Positions 5,958-6,541 of a stretch of 6,541 nt of DNA are shown here, piece by piece (position 1 is the stretch's first letter; every line of letters starts with the position of its first letter). The stretch lies in NCBI GenBank assembly GCA_030637205.1, contig DAOVVL010000119.1:1-6541 (forward strand). Reading direction: 5' to 3'. The notes beneath the pieces were generated by a model, which was given only the letters and a program-made list of their open reading frames with translations, was not told the origin of the DNA and searched no databases. The stretch is from Thalassospiraceae bacterium. GTDB lineage: Bacteria; Pseudomonadota; Alphaproteobacteria; Rhodospirillales; Magnetovibrionaceae. The translations under genes were made by a program, and so were the position numbers.

Positions 5958-6541
5958 TTATGCCGCCATAGAAAAAGCATCGCGTTCAATTTCCATCAAC
6001 AAACGACCAATAGTGCCAAGCGGCTTGTATAGTTTTGCGCTTTCAGCCGCCTCAAGATCGGTAAAGAACTTTCCGGCCCAAGGCTGGATGTGCTTTTCGA
6101 AAAATGCTTTTTGCTGGGAAACGCTTAGCTGCACACCTAAATTGCCGGTAATCAGGCCGGCCATCAGGTCGCACAGCCATGCGATATGATCTTCGGGTTC
6201 GCTGTTGAGCGCCGCGTTTTCGATGCCGATTTCCGCCAGATCACCGCGCAGATCCGCCAGCGGTTTTTCGTAAACGAAACCGGTCAGGTAATAGGAAGCG
6301 TATGGATGCAGCTCGCCACCTGCGCCGTGACCATAGAAAAGGCGCGTGAATTCATCGTCCACTTCGACGCTGTCGGAATCGCTAACCGCTTTGCCGAGTG
6401 CTTTGAACGCGCTGCCAAGCTCGCTGTCATCACCTTCTAGGGATGCAGCCAGACCAAGGGTTTCCGGGGATGGTGGCGCTGCAAGCATGGAAGAAATCAG
6501 GGCGTATAAGTTGGCGCGCAGCAAGTCTTCTTCGGCAACGA
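5958..6541 (-). CDS. TorD/DmsD-family molybdoenzyme chaperone, 3' part (N-terminus outside window)
   Basis: About 193 codons of a cytoplasmic chaperone that binds apo-molybdoenzymes or their Tat leaders before cofactor insertion and export. The visible protein is mostly helical. It carries the family's DDEFTRLFYG stretch (about 6335-6365), a PYASYY segment, the hallmark EPxDH motif as SEPEDH (about 6186-6203) followed by WLCDLMAG, and HIQPWAGKFFTDLE near the C-terminus. The reading frame is open through the right edge (VAEEDLLRANLYAL and upstream), so the real start lies outside; a TTG at 6522-6524 is unlikely to be it. Little of the N-terminus should be missing, as the family usually runs about 200 residues. 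Being first among the visible genes and just ahead of two Tat-signal proteins, it most likely serves FdhA. Which paralogue it is (TorD, DmsD or an FDH-specific form) cannot be decided from motifs alone. Confidence 0.9.
   Translation of the reverse strand, partial: VAEEDLLRANLYALISSMLAAPPSPETLGLAASLEGDDSELGSAFKALGKAVSDSDSVEVDDEFTRLFYGHGAGGELHPYASYYLTGFVYEKPLADLRGDLAEIGIENAALNSEPEDHIAWLCDLMAGLITGNLGVQLSVSQQKAFFEKHIQPWAGKFFTDLEAAESAKLYKPLGTIGRLLMEIERDAFSMAA

Overview
This window is a respiratory formate dehydrogenase locus, with every recognised gene on the minus strand. Read in the direction of transcription (high to low coordinates), it holds: the 3' part of a TorD/DmsD-family chaperone (5958-6541, entering from outside the window); a 64-residue twin-arginine (Tat) signal protein of the small 'formate dehydrogenase region' type (5670-5864); the molybdo/tungsto-bis-PGD catalytic subunit FdhA (2785-5652); the four-cluster ferredoxin-like subunit FdhB (2168-2764); the cytochrome b subunit FdhC (962-2065); and mobB for molybdopterin guanine dinucleotide synthesis (420-965). 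After a 179-base AT-rich gap, the start of a NapC/NirT-type multiheme cytochrome c gene runs off the left edge (1-240).

The genes fit together as one system. The TorD-like protein would hold the apo-catalytic subunit, or its Tat leader, until cofactor is loaded. MobB supports making the guanine dinucleotide form of the cofactor. FdhA and FdhB would be exported folded, under FdhA's Tat signal, to the periplasm. There FdhA oxidises formate to CO2, electrons pass along the four [4Fe-4S] clusters of FdhB, and FdhC transfers them through haem b to the quinone pool. FdhA has cysteine (codon TGT at 5059-5061) where Escherichia coli FdnG and FdhF have selenocysteine, so no SECIS element is needed here. 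The small Tat protein is the least understood member of the operon.

Gene spacing suggests one transcript from the chaperone through mobB: 93, 17, 20 and 102 bases, then a 4-base GTGA overlap. The 102-base fdhB-fdhC gap is the exception and holds GC-rich hairpins. The cytochrome c gene probably starts a new unit, with its own AT-rich putative promoter behind an inverted repeat at the mobB stop codon.

The organism is a Gram-negative bacterium, very likely a proteobacterium: Tat export, signal peptides, NapC/NirT cytochrome, moderate GC (roughly mid-50s by eye) and strong GGAGG ribosome binding sites. A marine alphaproteobacterium would fit, but the sequence alone does not settle this. I see no mobile element, tRNA, rRNA or CRISPR array. 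I do not think the window holds a wholly undescribed system. The points most worth a second look are the small Tat protein, the structured fdhB-fdhC gap, and the cytochrome c gene placed next to the operon.
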